A stretch of 14,314 nt of DNA from Betaproteobacteria bacterium UBA6910 (GCA_002451065.1 DKBC01000226.1:1-14314), one strand, 5' to 3'. Shown: positions 6,132 through 13,909, counted from the first letter of the stretch. Notes: generated by a model from the letters alone, not told the origin. A program made the numbers and translations.

Positions 6132-6668
6132 ATCGTCGCCAACGCCATCACCATCCTGCGCATGGCCCTCGTGCCGCTGGTCGTCTATCTGCTGGTCCGT
6201 GACCAGCGCGAAGCGGCCCTGTGGCTGTTTGCGATCGCGGGCCTGAGCGATGCCGTGGACGGTTTCGTCGCGCGGCGCTTCAATCAGCGGACCCGCCTCG
6301 GCGCCATTCTCGATCCTCTTGCGGACAAGCTGCTGATCGTGGCGACCGCGCTGGCGCTGGCGTGGCTGAGCCTGCTGCCGGCGTGGCTGGCGGCCATCAT
6401 AGTGGGACGTGACCTGGTGATTCTGGCGGGGGCCCTCAGCTATCACTATCTGATCGGCCCCTACGAAATGGCGCCATCCCTTCCGGGAAAGGTGTGCACA
6501 TTCTCCCAAGTGGTCCTGGTGGTCGGCGTCTTGATGCACGCTGCGGGCTACATTGACGTCGGGGACATGCTGCGGCCCGCCTCCATCGTCGTCGCCGTGA
6601 TTTCCGTAAGCTCCGGCGCGCACTACGTCTGGGTTTGGAGCCACAAGGCGGCGAAAGCCCTCACCTGA
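6132..6668 (+). CDS. CDP-alcohol phosphatidyltransferase (PgsA-like), probable ATC start
   Basis: Integral membrane enzyme that joins a CDP-activated lipid to an alcohol acceptor, most likely glycerol-3-phosphate in phosphatidylglycerol synthesis. Counting from the first ATG (6162), the full catalytic signature is present: D30-x2-D33-G34-x2-A37-R38-x8-G47-x3-D51-x3-D55. Four to five hydrophobic helices are visible. The first ATG cuts off the family's usual N-terminal N-x-I-T-x-x-R element, which is encoded in frame just upstream (IVANAITILR). The frame is open only back to a TAA at 6093 and holds no ATG, GTG or TTG. GGGAG at 6119-6123 sits 8 bases before an ATC at 6132, taken here as the start (178 aa); the ATG form is 168 aa. 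The family is certain; the exact acceptor is not. Confidence 0.88.
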   Translation: MVANAITILRMALVPLVVYLLVRDQREAALWLFAIAGLSDAVDGFVARRFNQRTRLGAILDPLADKLLIVATALALAWLSLLPAWLAAIIVGRDLVILAGALSYHYLIGPYEMAPSLPGKVCTFSQVVLVVGVLMHAAGYIDVGDMLRPASIVVAVISVSSGAHYVWVWSHKAAKALT

Positions 6669-6675
6669 TGCCCGG

Positions 6676-7248
6676 TCATGGCCGGCGTAGCAGCACCGTG
6701 GAAAGTTCGTGAATGCCCGCAGGATGGGGCACCTCGCAGAATGGCGATCCCGACCACTCCCAACGGTCCCGGGAAAAAAGGGTCCGCATCGCGTCCATGT
6801 CGCAGTGGTAGGGCGGACCGCCCTCCCTTCCCGTCTGCATGAAAAGCGCGAACAGCATTCCGCCGGGCTTGAGCCAACGGTAAAGCTGCATCCCATAAGC
6901 TTCCCAGGTCTTGGGCGGCAGCGCGCACAGACAGGTCTGCTCGTAAACCGCGTCGAATGGCTGCTCCGGCAGCCAGCTCAGCACATCGGCCGCAAGCACC
7001 CTCGCCCGCAAGCCCTCCCGCCGCAGCTCACCTTGCAGATACCGCACCGCGCTGGGCGCAAAGTCCAGCGCCACCACGTCGAAGCCCCGGCGCGCCAACT
7101 CCACCGCCTCGTAACCCCGCCCGCAGCCCGGAACCAGCACCCGGCACGGCGCGAGCTCGCCAGCGTCGAGCCATTGCAGCAGCGCAGGGCTGGTCTCCCC
7201 CCGATCCCAGGGCGTATTCGTCGTCTGGTAGCGGTTTTCCCAGAACAC
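6676..7248 (-). CDS. TPMT-type SAM-dependent methyltransferase
   Basis: A 190-residue cytoplasmic class I methyltransferase of the thiopurine/thiol S-methyltransferase (TPMT, DUF1698-independent HOL-like) group. Motifs: NTPWDRGETSPAL (11-23), the SAM-binding loop VLVPGCGRGYEA (37-48), acidic Asp62 after strand 2, the TPMT-typical YEQTCLCAL (102-110), and KPGG before a late strand. Relatives methylate thiols, halides, tellurite or selenium compounds with SAM, and the substrate here cannot be read off. The GTG at 7248 is chosen because AAGGAG (7255-7260) lies exactly six bases upstream; a TTG at 7275 would add nine residues and overlap the DUF2238 gene. With the GTG start, the gene begins 16 bases after the DUF2238 stop. 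Likely co-transcribed with it. Confidence 0.87.
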   Translation of the reverse strand: MFWENRYQTTNTPWDRGETSPALLQWLDAGELAPCRVLVPGCGRGYEAVELARRGFDVVALDFAPSAVRYLQGELRREGLRARVLAADVLSWLPEQPFDAVYEQTCLCALPPKTWEAYGMQLYRWLKPGGMLFALFMQTGREGGPPYHCDMDAMRTLFSRDRWEWSGSPFCEVPHPAGIHELSTVLLRRP

Positions 7249-7264
7249 GACCGGCTCCTTTCGC

Positions 7265-7882
7265 TCAGCGGACAAGGCCCATGGCCTCCATTTCCCGGTC
7301 CTGCACTCGGGGAAGAGTCAGCTGCGCGACCACGGCCCCGATCAACGCCAGGAACATGTCCCATTGGGTATCCCAGACGTCCCCCTGGGTGGCGAGAAAC
7401 GCCTCGGCAGCCGTCCCGGTGGATACCGCCACGCCCCATTCCAGGAATTCGTAGGTCGCGCTAATGGAAAGCGTCACACACAGCACCAAGAAAAACAGCC
7501 AATTCCCGGGTCGCAGCGGCGAGGTGCGGATGAGGATCTCGCGAGCGATCATGGCTGGAACAAAGCCCTGCATCAAGTGGCCCAGCCTGTCGTAATAGTT
7601 CCGCGAAAGGTGGAATTCATCCCGCAGCCAATTGAAAAGCGGCATTTCCGAATAGGTGTAATGCCCTCCCACCACCAGCACCAGGGCATGCAGCCACGCC
7701 AGGGCATAGACCAGGTTGGTGAAGCGAAACCGCGAATAGGTGGCGGCAAGGATCACGAAGCCTATCACCGCCGGCGAGACTTCCAGGAACCACACAAAAC
7801 GGTCCCGGGGCCCGATTCCCGACCATGCCAACACGATGCCAAAAGTGGCAGCCAATCCCCAATGGAACGGCGTGGGGGCCAT
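7265..7882 (-). CDS. DUF2238 (YjdF-like) integral membrane protein
   Basis: A 205-residue inner-membrane protein with about six transmembrane helices (approximately 7-23, 29-48, 55-73, 98-117, 126-145, 175-191). Conserved polar family motifs lie between them: GGHYTYSEMPLFNWLRD (72-88), YYDRLGHLMQGF (96-107), YEFLEWG (144-150) and DVWDTQWDM (168-176). DUF2238 proteins are of unknown function; clustered His, Asp and Glu residues at the membrane face suggest metal or redox binding (inference). The ATG (7880-7882) starts 4 bases after the TAG of the secretin-like gene, indicating translational coupling; a GAGGAG in the end of that gene is 13 bases upstream. The longer open frame upstream overlaps that gene and is rejected. 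Confidence 0.88.
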   Translation of the reverse strand: MAPTPFHWGLAATFGIVLAWSGIGPRDRFVWFLEVSPAVIGFVILAATYSRFRFTNLVYALAWLHALVLVVGGHYTYSEMPLFNWLRDEFHLSRNYYDRLGHLMQGFVPAMIAREILIRTSPLRPGNWLFFLVLCVTLSISATYEFLEWGVAVSTGTAAEAFLATQGDVWDTQWDMFLALIGAVVAQLTLPRVQDREMEAMGLVR

Positions 7883-7886
7883 GGCG

Positions 7887-8765
7887 CTAGCGGATCTCCT
7901 CGACCCGCAGCAGGATGGTGCGCAATTCCGACTCGCTGCTCCCACCATGGGAGCCGACCCCCGACGCCAGGGCGTCGCGACCCTGGGCCGCGGCACCAAG
8001 GCCGATCCAATCCCCGAGCCGCCCGGTGACGACGGTGGAAGCCTGCGCCAGTTCGGCGCTTCCCCGGGAAGCCCCCTCCCGACGGTAGCTCACTTCCAGT
8101 GTGACGCGCTCGCCGCTGACCCGCGGCAAGACATAGAACCCCGCTGCCAGATCCCGATAGGCAGTGGTTTGCTCCACCCGCTCGCCGTAGGGGGTGCGCA
8201 CCACCCGCGGCTCACCCGGGGGCCAAGATTGTCCGGTGACGATGAAAGCCGGGGAGCCCTCCAGGGTGTGGACCTGTTGGGTGCGGCGTTTGCTCTCCAC
8301 CGCCTCCTGTTCCAGCCCCCGGCCCCGCAGAAAATCATCCCCCCTGCCGATTTCAACGTTCGCACCGCGCCGGCCAGAGGGAGCCGGTACCTCGACCGCG
8401 ACACCTTCGAAAGACACACGCCCCCCGGCCGCCAGCAGGCGCTCGCGAGTCCCGCGATCCACGTTGTGCAGCACCGTTATGCGCAGGCGTCTGGGCATCC
8501 GGTCAACGGCCTCCACGACCTGCCTGATCTCCGCCAGGTTCGAAGGCGTGGTGCGCAGAATGAGCAGGTTCTGGCTTCCGGTCACGGTGCCATGAGCCCG
8601 CACCAGGGGCTCCACCACCGGCAGCACCTCCGCGGCGGTTCGGTACCGGAGTTCGATGGTTTCGAGGGTCGTCAAATCCGCCCGCGCCGCGACCGCGAGC
8701 AGCAGCCCCGCAAGGATTCCAAGAAACCGGGAAGTCTGCCGGGGCCAAGGGAGAGGTTCGATCAT
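7887..8765 (-). CDS. secretin-like periplasmic protein lacking a full pore domain
   Basis: A 292-residue exported protein. Residues 1-29 form a signal peptide (hydrophobic LGILAGLLLAVA, cleavage after ARA). Residues about 31-95 look like a secretin N1/NolW-type domain, with strand-helix pattern ETIELRYRTAAEVLPVVEPLV and NLLILRTTPSNLAEIRQVVEAVD. A variable Arg/Gly-rich linker follows (about 105-162). Residues about 164-230 resemble the secretin core start: HTLEGSPAFIVTGQ, a Pro, then AYRDLAAGFYVLPRVSGERVTLEV, which parallels the secretin pattern of a YRDVG strand followed by VTP and VTL strands. The remaining sequence is too short for the barrel and gate of a true secretin (usually over 500 residues). 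The ATG at 8765 has a weak GGGCGGG site. It precedes DUF2238 and follows hoxW by 35 bases. Confidence 0.72.
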   Translation of the reverse strand: MIEPLPWPRQTSRFLGILAGLLLAVAARADLTTLETIELRYRTAAEVLPVVEPLVRAHGTVTGSQNLLILRTTPSNLAEIRQVVEAVDRMPRRLRITVLHNVDRGTRERLLAAGGRVSFEGVAVEVPAPSGRRGANVEIGRGDDFLRGRGLEQEAVESKRRTQQVHTLEGSPAFIVTGQSWPPGEPRVVRTPYGERVEQTTAYRDLAAGFYVLPRVSGERVTLEVSYRREGASRGSAELAQASTVVTGRLGDWIGLGAAAQGRDALASGVGSHGGSSESELRTILLRVEEIR

Positions 8766-8800
8766 GGCCCGCCCATGATAATCCGAACCCCCGATGGGGG

Positions 8801-9286
8801 CTAAGCGCGTTCCCGGGATCTGGAAAGCCCGTCCCAGGCGGATTCCGTCGGGTTTTCCAGCAGCGACTCGACGAAGGACAGCGCCGCCGCCAAGTGGCGC
8901 CGGGCAGCTTCTCCCAGGGGTTCGCCGAGTTCGAAGTCCTCGCCGCGGATGCCGAGCAGGTAACACGGGGCCGGCTCGGATCGGTAGACGTCCTGATAGG
9001 CCGCCAGCAGCGCCTCGGGCGTCATGGCATGACTGGTGAAGCTGGCGTCGCGGAGAGGATGAACGCGGCGAAAAGCGAAAGGCGGCGGCGACGAAATCGA
9101 GGCGTCCACCAGCAGCACCAGCCGCCGTCCCTGCAGGTCGGTCACGTGCTCGGGCTGCAGCTGAAAATCCGTGAGGCCCTCGACGTCCGGCCTCTCACCG
9201 AGTTGCTCCAGCAGTTCCGGGCCCAGGGCGTCGTCGCCGCGGCTCGGGTTGCCCCAGGCGAAAACCAGGACCGAAGGCGGACTCAA
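8801..9286 (-). CDS. hoxW: HoxW, hydrogenase maturation endopeptidase
   Basis: A 161-residue cytoplasmic nickel-dependent protease that removes the C-terminal peptide of HoxH once nickel is inserted. The hydrogenase-protease signature is at the N-terminus: WGNPSRGDDALGP (11-23), with Asp18/Asp19 in the acidic position. Asp61 (VLLVDAS) and His86 (FTSHAM) are the likely remaining nickel-contact residues by analogy with HybD. The start is taken as TTG (9284-9286), which overlaps the hoxH stop by four bases (TTGA); a start far upstream would lie inside hoxH. No clear ribosome-binding site is present, so translation is probably coupled to hoxH. Its place as last hox gene fits HoxFUYHW operons. Downstream genes are co-directional, so read-through is possible. 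Confidence 0.88.
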   Translation of the reverse strand: MSPPSVLVFAWGNPSRGDDALGPELLEQLGERPDVEGLTDFQLQPEHVTDLQGRRLVLLVDASISSPPPFAFRRVHPLRDASFTSHAMTPEALLAAYQDVYRSEPAPCYLLGIRGEDFELGEPLGEAARRHLAAALSFVESLLENPTESAWDGLSRSRERA

Positions 9287-10773
9287 GCGATGCGCCGCAG
9301 GGCGCCGTGCCCGTCGCGGGCGAGGCAATCCACCCGCTCGCCCGCTGCGTCCAGGAGTTCTACTTCCAGGGGCATTCTGCCCAGGGCGTGGGTAGCGCAG
9401 GAGAGGCACGGATCGTAAGCGCGGATCGCCACCTCGATGTGGTTGAGCAGGGGTTCGGTGACCTCCTTGCCGTCGAGGTACTGAAGGGCCACCTGGCGCA
9501 CCGCCTCGTTCATGGCCTCGTTGTTGTGGGTCGTGGAGACGATCAGGTTGGCGCGCACCACCTGGTCGTTCTCGTTGATGCGGTAATGGTGGATGAGGGT
9601 TCCGCGAGGCGCCTCGATCACGCCCACCCCCCGGTACTGCCGCTCCCCCCTCACCACCAGGTCGTTCTTGATCAGATCGGAATCGCCCAGCAGGTCGCGG
9701 ATGCCCTCGGCGCAATGCAGCACCTCGACCATGCGCGCCCAGTGGTAGGCCAGGTTCGCCTGGCGGGCACCGCCGTGATCGAACTCCAGCAGCGCCTTGC
9801 GCTCGGCGTCCGCGAGCGGCGTGTCGATGAAATCACAGTTGTTGATGCGGGCCAAGGGCCCCACCCGGTACCAGCCGTCCTCGGCCCCGAGGGTCCGGAT
9901 GAAGGGAAACTTCATGTAAGACCAGGTCTTTGTCACCTCGTGGATGTAATCCCAGTACGCCCCATAGTCCACGTGGTCAAACACCGTCTCGCCGTGGGCA
10001 TCCCTGGCCCGCAGCCCCCCGTGGTAGAGATCGAGAGCGCCGTCGCCGCGCACCAACGACAAGTAGGAGGAGCGGAACGAGCCGAAGCCGTTGTGGAAAT
10101 CCTTGCGTTCGGCATAAAAGCGCTTCACCAGGTCGACCGCCTCGCGGCTCCAGTCGATGGCCTGGCTGACGTCCTGCAGCAGGTAATCCCGCTCCTCCGG
10201 GGAGAGGTGCTTGTTGACGCCGCCGGGCACCACCAGGGAGCCATGGATCCGCTTCCCGGCAAGGACCCGGATCACCTCCTGGCCGTACTTGCGCAGCCAC
10301 ACGCCCTTCTTCGCCACGTCGGGAAACGACTCGGCGACGGCAACGATGTTGCGCCTGGCCACTTCCGCGCCGAAGCCGAACAGCAGGTCGGGGGAACACA
10401 GGTGAAAGAAATGCAGGGCGTGGGATTGCAGGACCTGTCCGAAGTGCAGCAGGCGGCGCATTTTTTCGGCGGTGGGCGTAAGCTTCGTGGCGCCGGCCAG
10501 CATGTCCACCGCCTTCCCACCGGCCAGGTGATGGCTGACCGGGCAGATCCCGCAAAGCCGCTGCACCATCACCGGGACCTCCCAGTAAGGCCGCCCCTGG
10601 ACGAACTTCTCGAACCCACGGAATTCCACGATGTGGAACCGGGCCTGGTGGATACGGTTGTCGGCATCCAGCAGCAGGGTGACCTTGCCGTGACCCTCCA
10701 CCCGGGTCACCGGCTCGATGACGACCCGCCTGAGCTTCTCCGGATGCTTCGCGCTTTCGAGTATGTGCGTCAT
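9283..10773 (-). CDS. hoxH: HoxH, NAD-reducing hydrogenase large [NiFe] subunit
   Basis: A 496-residue catalytic subunit that carries the NiFe(CN)2CO centre and splits or forms H2 in the cytoplasm. The four nickel-binding cysteines are all present: Cys74 and Cys77 in RLCGICPVSHH, and Cys456 and Cys459 in DPCLSCATH. The N-terminal IEPVTRVEGHG motif is also intact. HoxW should cleave after His462, releasing a 34-residue tail. The ATG at 10773 follows the hoxY stop after 22 bases, with a GGAG about 12 bases upstream. Length and motifs match the group 3d HoxH of Cupriavidus. Partner is HoxY; electrons pass through its Fe-S cluster to the HoxFU diaphorase. Confidence 0.97.
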   Translation of the reverse strand: MTHILESAKHPEKLRRVVIEPVTRVEGHGKVTLLLDADNRIHQARFHIVEFRGFEKFVQGRPYWEVPVMVQRLCGICPVSHHLAGGKAVDMLAGATKLTPTAEKMRRLLHFGQVLQSHALHFFHLCSPDLLFGFGAEVARRNIVAVAESFPDVAKKGVWLRKYGQEVIRVLAGKRIHGSLVVPGGVNKHLSPEERDYLLQDVSQAIDWSREAVDLVKRFYAERKDFHNGFGSFRSSYLSLVRGDGALDLYHGGLRARDAHGETVFDHVDYGAYWDYIHEVTKTWSYMKFPFIRTLGAEDGWYRVGPLARINNCDFIDTPLADAERKALLEFDHGGARQANLAYHWARMVEVLHCAEGIRDLLGDSDLIKNDLVVRGERQYRGVGVIEAPRGTLIHHYRINENDQVVRANLIVSTTHNNEAMNEAVRQVALQYLDGKEVTEPLLNHIEVAIRAYDPCLSCATHALGRMPLEVELLDAAGERVDCLARDGHGALRRIA

Positions 10774-10795
10774 GATTGCCGGTTTCTCCGGGGCT

Positions 10796-11338
10796 TCAGT
10801 CGTAATGGAGCATGCCGTGTTCCAGCACCGGCTCCCGGCCCGCGATCAGGTCCGTGAGGAACTTCCAGATGGCGTCCGCGGAAGGGGGGCACCCCGGAAG
10901 GAAATAGTCCACCCGCACCACCTCGTAAATGGGCCGCACCCGGTCAAACGGCAGGGGGAGCTCCCGGTCCTTGGGTATCACCCGGCCCTCGGTGCCGCCT
11001 TCGTACTGGTAAATCTCCTGGAAGCAGTCCCAGAGGTCCACGTTGTTGCGCATGGCCGGCACGCCGCCGGTGATGGCGCAGGCGCCCACCGCCACCAGGG
11101 TCCTGCAGTTGGCCCGGAACGCCTTCAGGACGTGGACGTTCTCAGCATTGCAGATGCCGCCCTCGATCAGCCCGATGTCGCAGGCGCCCACCTCCTTGAT
11201 GTCGGTTAGCGGCGTGCGATCGAATTCCACCAGCTTGAGGAGTTCGAACAGGCGCTCGTCGATATCCAGCAGGGACATGTGGCAGCCGAAGCACCCGGCC
11301 AGGGACGCGGTGGCCACCCTGAGCTTGCGCTCACCCAT
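10796..11338 (-). CDS. hoxY: HoxY, NAD-reducing hydrogenase small subunit
   Basis: A 180-residue cytoplasmic small subunit that holds the proximal [4Fe-4S] cluster next to the HoxH active site. Cluster ligands are Cys16 and Cys19 (GCFGCH), Cys87 (VGACAITGG) and Cys150 (LPGCPPSAD). There is no twin-arginine signal and no C-terminal extension for extra clusters, as expected for the short soluble group 3 type. The ATG (11336-11338) overlaps the hoxU stop by eight bases and has a GGGGAAGGG ribosome-binding site just upstream. In related enzymes an FMN near HoxY has been proposed; nothing in this sequence decides that. Third gene of the operon. Confidence 0.96.
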   Translation of the reverse strand: MGERKLRVATASLAGCFGCHMSLLDIDERLFELLKLVEFDRTPLTDIKEVGACDIGLIEGGICNAENVHVLKAFRANCRTLVAVGACAITGGVPAMRNNVDLWDCFQEIYQYEGGTEGRVIPKDRELPLPFDRVRPIYEVVRVDYFLPGCPPSADAIWKFLTDLIAGREPVLEHGMLHYD

Positions 11339-12065
11339 GACCCTTCCCCTTCAAGGTCTTTGCTTCCTCCAGGGCCACCTCGCTGATGGGCTGGCGGTCA
11401 TAGAGCCGCCTGCCAATGGGCGTCTCGTAGGCCCGGCGCTTGACCAGGATCGCCCCCACCGGGCACACCGCCACCGCCTTGTCCTTGGCCGAGAGGTTTG
11501 TGTCGGCCAGCAGCCCGGTGGGCGAGTTGACGATGAGCCTGGCCCGAATACCGCGCCCGCCGATGGCGAAGACGTCCTTTCCGTCCATGTCACGGCTCGC
11601 CCGCACGCAGAGCTCGCAAAGGATGCAACGGTTGCGGTCCAGCAGCACCTCCGGGTGGGAGGCATCCAGATCCCGGGCGGGGAAGAAGTGGTCGAAGCGG
11701 GGCGTCATCATACCCACGAAGTAGCCCACGGCCTGGAGCTGGCACTCGCCGCTCTTCTCGCATGCCGGACAGATGTGGTTGCCTTCCACGAACAGCATTT
11801 CGGTCAGGGCCCGCCGGCTGTCATTGAGTTCCGGGGTGTTGTTGAGCACCGTCATGCCGTCCTGGGCGCGCACCGTGCAGGCCGCCCCGTTGCGACCGTT
11901 GATGCTGACCGTGCACAGCTTGCAGCTGCCATGGGGCTTGAATCCCGGCTGGTGGCAAAGATGCGGGATGTAAACTCCGGCCTCGGTCGCCGCTTCCATG
12001 ATCGTCTCGCCATCTCGGTACGCGATCGCCATGCCGTCGAGGGTGAAGGCTCCGGCGCCGCTCAT
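11331..12065 (-). CDS. hoxU: HoxU, diaphorase Fe-S subunit of NAD-reducing hydrogenase
   Basis: A 244-residue electron-transfer subunit related to the N-terminal part of NuoG. Three cluster sites are visible. A [2Fe-2S] site uses Cys37, Cys48, Cys51 and Cys63. A His-ligated [4Fe-4S] site uses His97, Cys99, Cys102 and Cys108 (GNHICPACEKSGECQLQ). A further [4Fe-4S] site uses Cys147, Cys150, Cys153 (CILCELC) and Cys201 (CPVG). The ATG (12063-12065) overlaps the hoxF stop as ATGA; a longer frame inside hoxF is rejected. HoxU links the FMN of HoxF to the HoxY cluster and is complete for all expected ligands. It overlaps hoxY by eight bases. Confidence 0.95.
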   Translation of the reverse strand: MSGAGAFTLDGMAIAYRDGETIMEAATEAGVYIPHLCHQPGFKPHGSCKLCTVSINGRNGAACTVRAQDGMTVLNNTPELNDSRRALTEMLFVEGNHICPACEKSGECQLQAVGYFVGMMTPRFDHFFPARDLDASHPEVLLDRNRCILCELCVRASRDMDGKDVFAIGGRGIRARLIVNSPTGLLADTNLSAKDKAVAVCPVGAILVKRRAYETPIGRRLYDRQPISEVALEEAKTLKGKGHG

Positions 12066-13861
12066 GGCTGCTTGCTGACGATGTGGGCCCATTCGTCATC
12101 GCGCCCGGTAATCAGGCGCGCCGTCTGCAAGGCGCCGTCCAGGTCGAACGCCGGCTCAAAGTCCAGATTCCTGAGCCGCCGCTCGTAGGCGTCCGGGAAC
12201 TTCTCCATCGTCTGCACCACCGGATTCGCGGCCGTGTGACCCAGGCCGCAGTGGCTCATGGTGAGCATGATGTGCATCAGGCGCTTCATCTGCACCATGT
12301 CGTAGGCGCTGCCCTTGCCGGCCGCCAGCTTGTCCATGTGATTGCGCAGGAGGGAGGTGCCCACGCGGCACGGCGTGCAGAAGCCGCAACTCTCGTGGGC
12401 GAAAAAGTGGGCGAAGTTGCGCGCCACCTCGAACATGTCCCTGTCCCGGGAAAACACCATGAACGCGCCCGCCGTCGGCACGTCCTCGAAGCAGATGCGC
12501 CGGTCGAACTCCCTCCAGGATACGCAGGTGCCCGACGGGCCTCCCACCTGAACCGCCTGGGCGTTGCCGGCTCCGCAGTCCGACAGGACCTGCTTTACCG
12601 AGACGCCGAACGGGTATTCATAGACTCCGGGTCGCTTGACGTCGCCGGAGACGGACATCAGCTTGCTGCCGGTGGATGCCGGCGTACCCATGCCGGCGAA
12701 CCACGCCCCGCCGTGGACCGCGATCTTGGCGGCACAGGCAAAGGTTTCCACGTTGTTAACGCCGGTCGGTTCGCCCAGGTAGCCGAACGTGTCCGGGTAT
12801 GGCGGGCGGTTGCGCGGCTTCCCGGGTTTTCCTTCCAGGGATTCGATGAGCGCCGATTCCTCGCCGCAGATATAGGCGCCGGCTCCCAGATGAATCTCGA
12901 TATCGAAATCGAAACCCTGCTCGCCGAGAATGCCCTTGCCCAGCAGGCCGTCCTTACGACGCCGCGCCAACACCGCCTCGAGCCGCTGCAGCAGGTAAAG
13001 ATACTCGCCCCGAAGGTAGACCATGCCGTGACTCGCGCCGATCACCCGCGCCGCCAGCGTCATGCCCTCGAACACCAGATCGGCATGGCTTTGCAGGAGC
13101 ACCCGGTCCTTGAACGTGCCCGGCTCGCCCTCGTCGGCGTTGCAGACCACGTGCTTCTCGCTTCCCTGGGCGCGGCGGCAGGACGCCCACTTAACCGCAG
13201 TCTTGAAGCCGGCGCCCCCCCGCCCCCTCAAGTTCGAGGCATCCAGCTCGGCCAGCGTCCTCTCTGCTCCCTGCTTCAGCACCTTGCGCAGCGCGGAGCC
13301 CGGCTCAAACGCCTGACCCAGCAGGGGACCCGCCTTGCGCACGTTGTCGGCCACCTCGAACAGCATGCGGGGCCACCGGGCCAGCGGCTTCTGGTCCCGG
13401 ATCAGGCCTGCCACCAGTTCCAGCCGGCTCTCGTCAAGGGACGGCAGCACGTGGCCGTTCACCAGCGCGGCGGGTCCCTGGTCCGCCATGCCGATGTCCG
13501 AGGTGCTCTCCACATAAACCAGGCCGTCTTCGGAGAGCTTCCCCGGCTGCAACCACAGGAGCTTGCACAGGTATTGCATCATCTCCCGCTTGCCCAGCAT
13601 CTGGTCGATGATGTTGTCCGAGAACAGGATCTCGTAGGCGCCGTGGGACTCGGAGTGGAAAAAATGGTAGAAGCTTGCCGCGGATTCCACCCTCACGCGG
13701 GGGGTGCGCAGGGCACGGGCCAGCTCGTCAAGGGCGGGGCCCGGAAGGCATCGGAGTTCCGCCTGCACCTCGCGCAGGATCTGCACCAGGTGGCTCGGGC
13801 GCGCGCCGTGGCGTTCCACGCTGTGACCGACGGCTTCGGATATTGGAGCAATCCTGGGCAT
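12062..13861 (-). CDS. hoxF: HoxF, NAD/FMN diaphorase subunit of NAD-reducing hydrogenase
   Basis: A 599-residue subunit, near the usual 600. Residues 1 to about 150 are a NuoE-like thioredoxin-fold domain, and the rest is NuoF-like. NADH/FMN elements include GRGGAGF (213-219), NADEGEPGTFKDR (241-253) and GEESALIESLEGKPGKPR (333-350). The [4Fe-4S] ligands are Cys492, Cys495, Cys498 (SCGFCTPC) and Cys538. In the NuoE-like part the four [2Fe-2S] cysteines are missing: the places read FSDNIID (80-86) and STSDIGMADQGP (119-130), so that cluster is probably absent. The ATG at 13861 is limited by an in-frame TAG 12 bases upstream and has no clear ribosome-binding site. First gene of the operon, reading away from a perfect FNR box 82 bases upstream. 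Confidence 0.96.
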   Translation of the reverse strand: MPRIAPISEAVGHSVERHGARPSHLVQILREVQAELRCLPGPALDELARALRTPRVRVESAASFYHFFHSESHGAYEILFSDNIIDQMLGKREMMQYLCKLLWLQPGKLSEDGLVYVESTSDIGMADQGPAALVNGHVLPSLDESRLELVAGLIRDQKPLARWPRMLFEVADNVRKAGPLLGQAFEPGSALRKVLKQGAERTLAELDASNLRGRGGAGFKTAVKWASCRRAQGSEKHVVCNADEGEPGTFKDRVLLQSHADLVFEGMTLAARVIGASHGMVYLRGEYLYLLQRLEAVLARRRKDGLLGKGILGEQGFDFDIEIHLGAGAYICGEESALIESLEGKPGKPRNRPPYPDTFGYLGEPTGVNNVETFACAAKIAVHGGAWFAGMGTPASTGSKLMSVSGDVKRPGVYEYPFGVSVKQVLSDCGAGNAQAVQVGGPSGTCVSWREFDRRICFEDVPTAGAFMVFSRDRDMFEVARNFAHFFAHESCGFCTPCRVGTSLLRNHMDKLAAGKGSAYDMVQMKRLMHIMLTMSHCGLGHTAANPVVQTMEKFPDAYERRLRNLDFEPAFDLDGALQTARLITGRDDEWAHIVSKQP

Positions 13862-13909
13862 GCGGATGGACTACCGGAGAGATCAGCCGCGAAAGCCGAC
13901 CCAGCCGCC

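Noticed and set aside
7740..8804. 354-residue plus-strand frame opposite the secretin-like and DUF2238 genes
   Set aside because: It spans two well-supported minus-strand genes, and its translation is Pro, Gly, Arg-rich with no motifs.
9307..10857. 516-residue open frame on the plus strand opposite hoxH
   Set aside because: Same effect: no recognisable motifs and no ribosome-binding site, against a complete HoxH with all nickel ligands on the minus strand.
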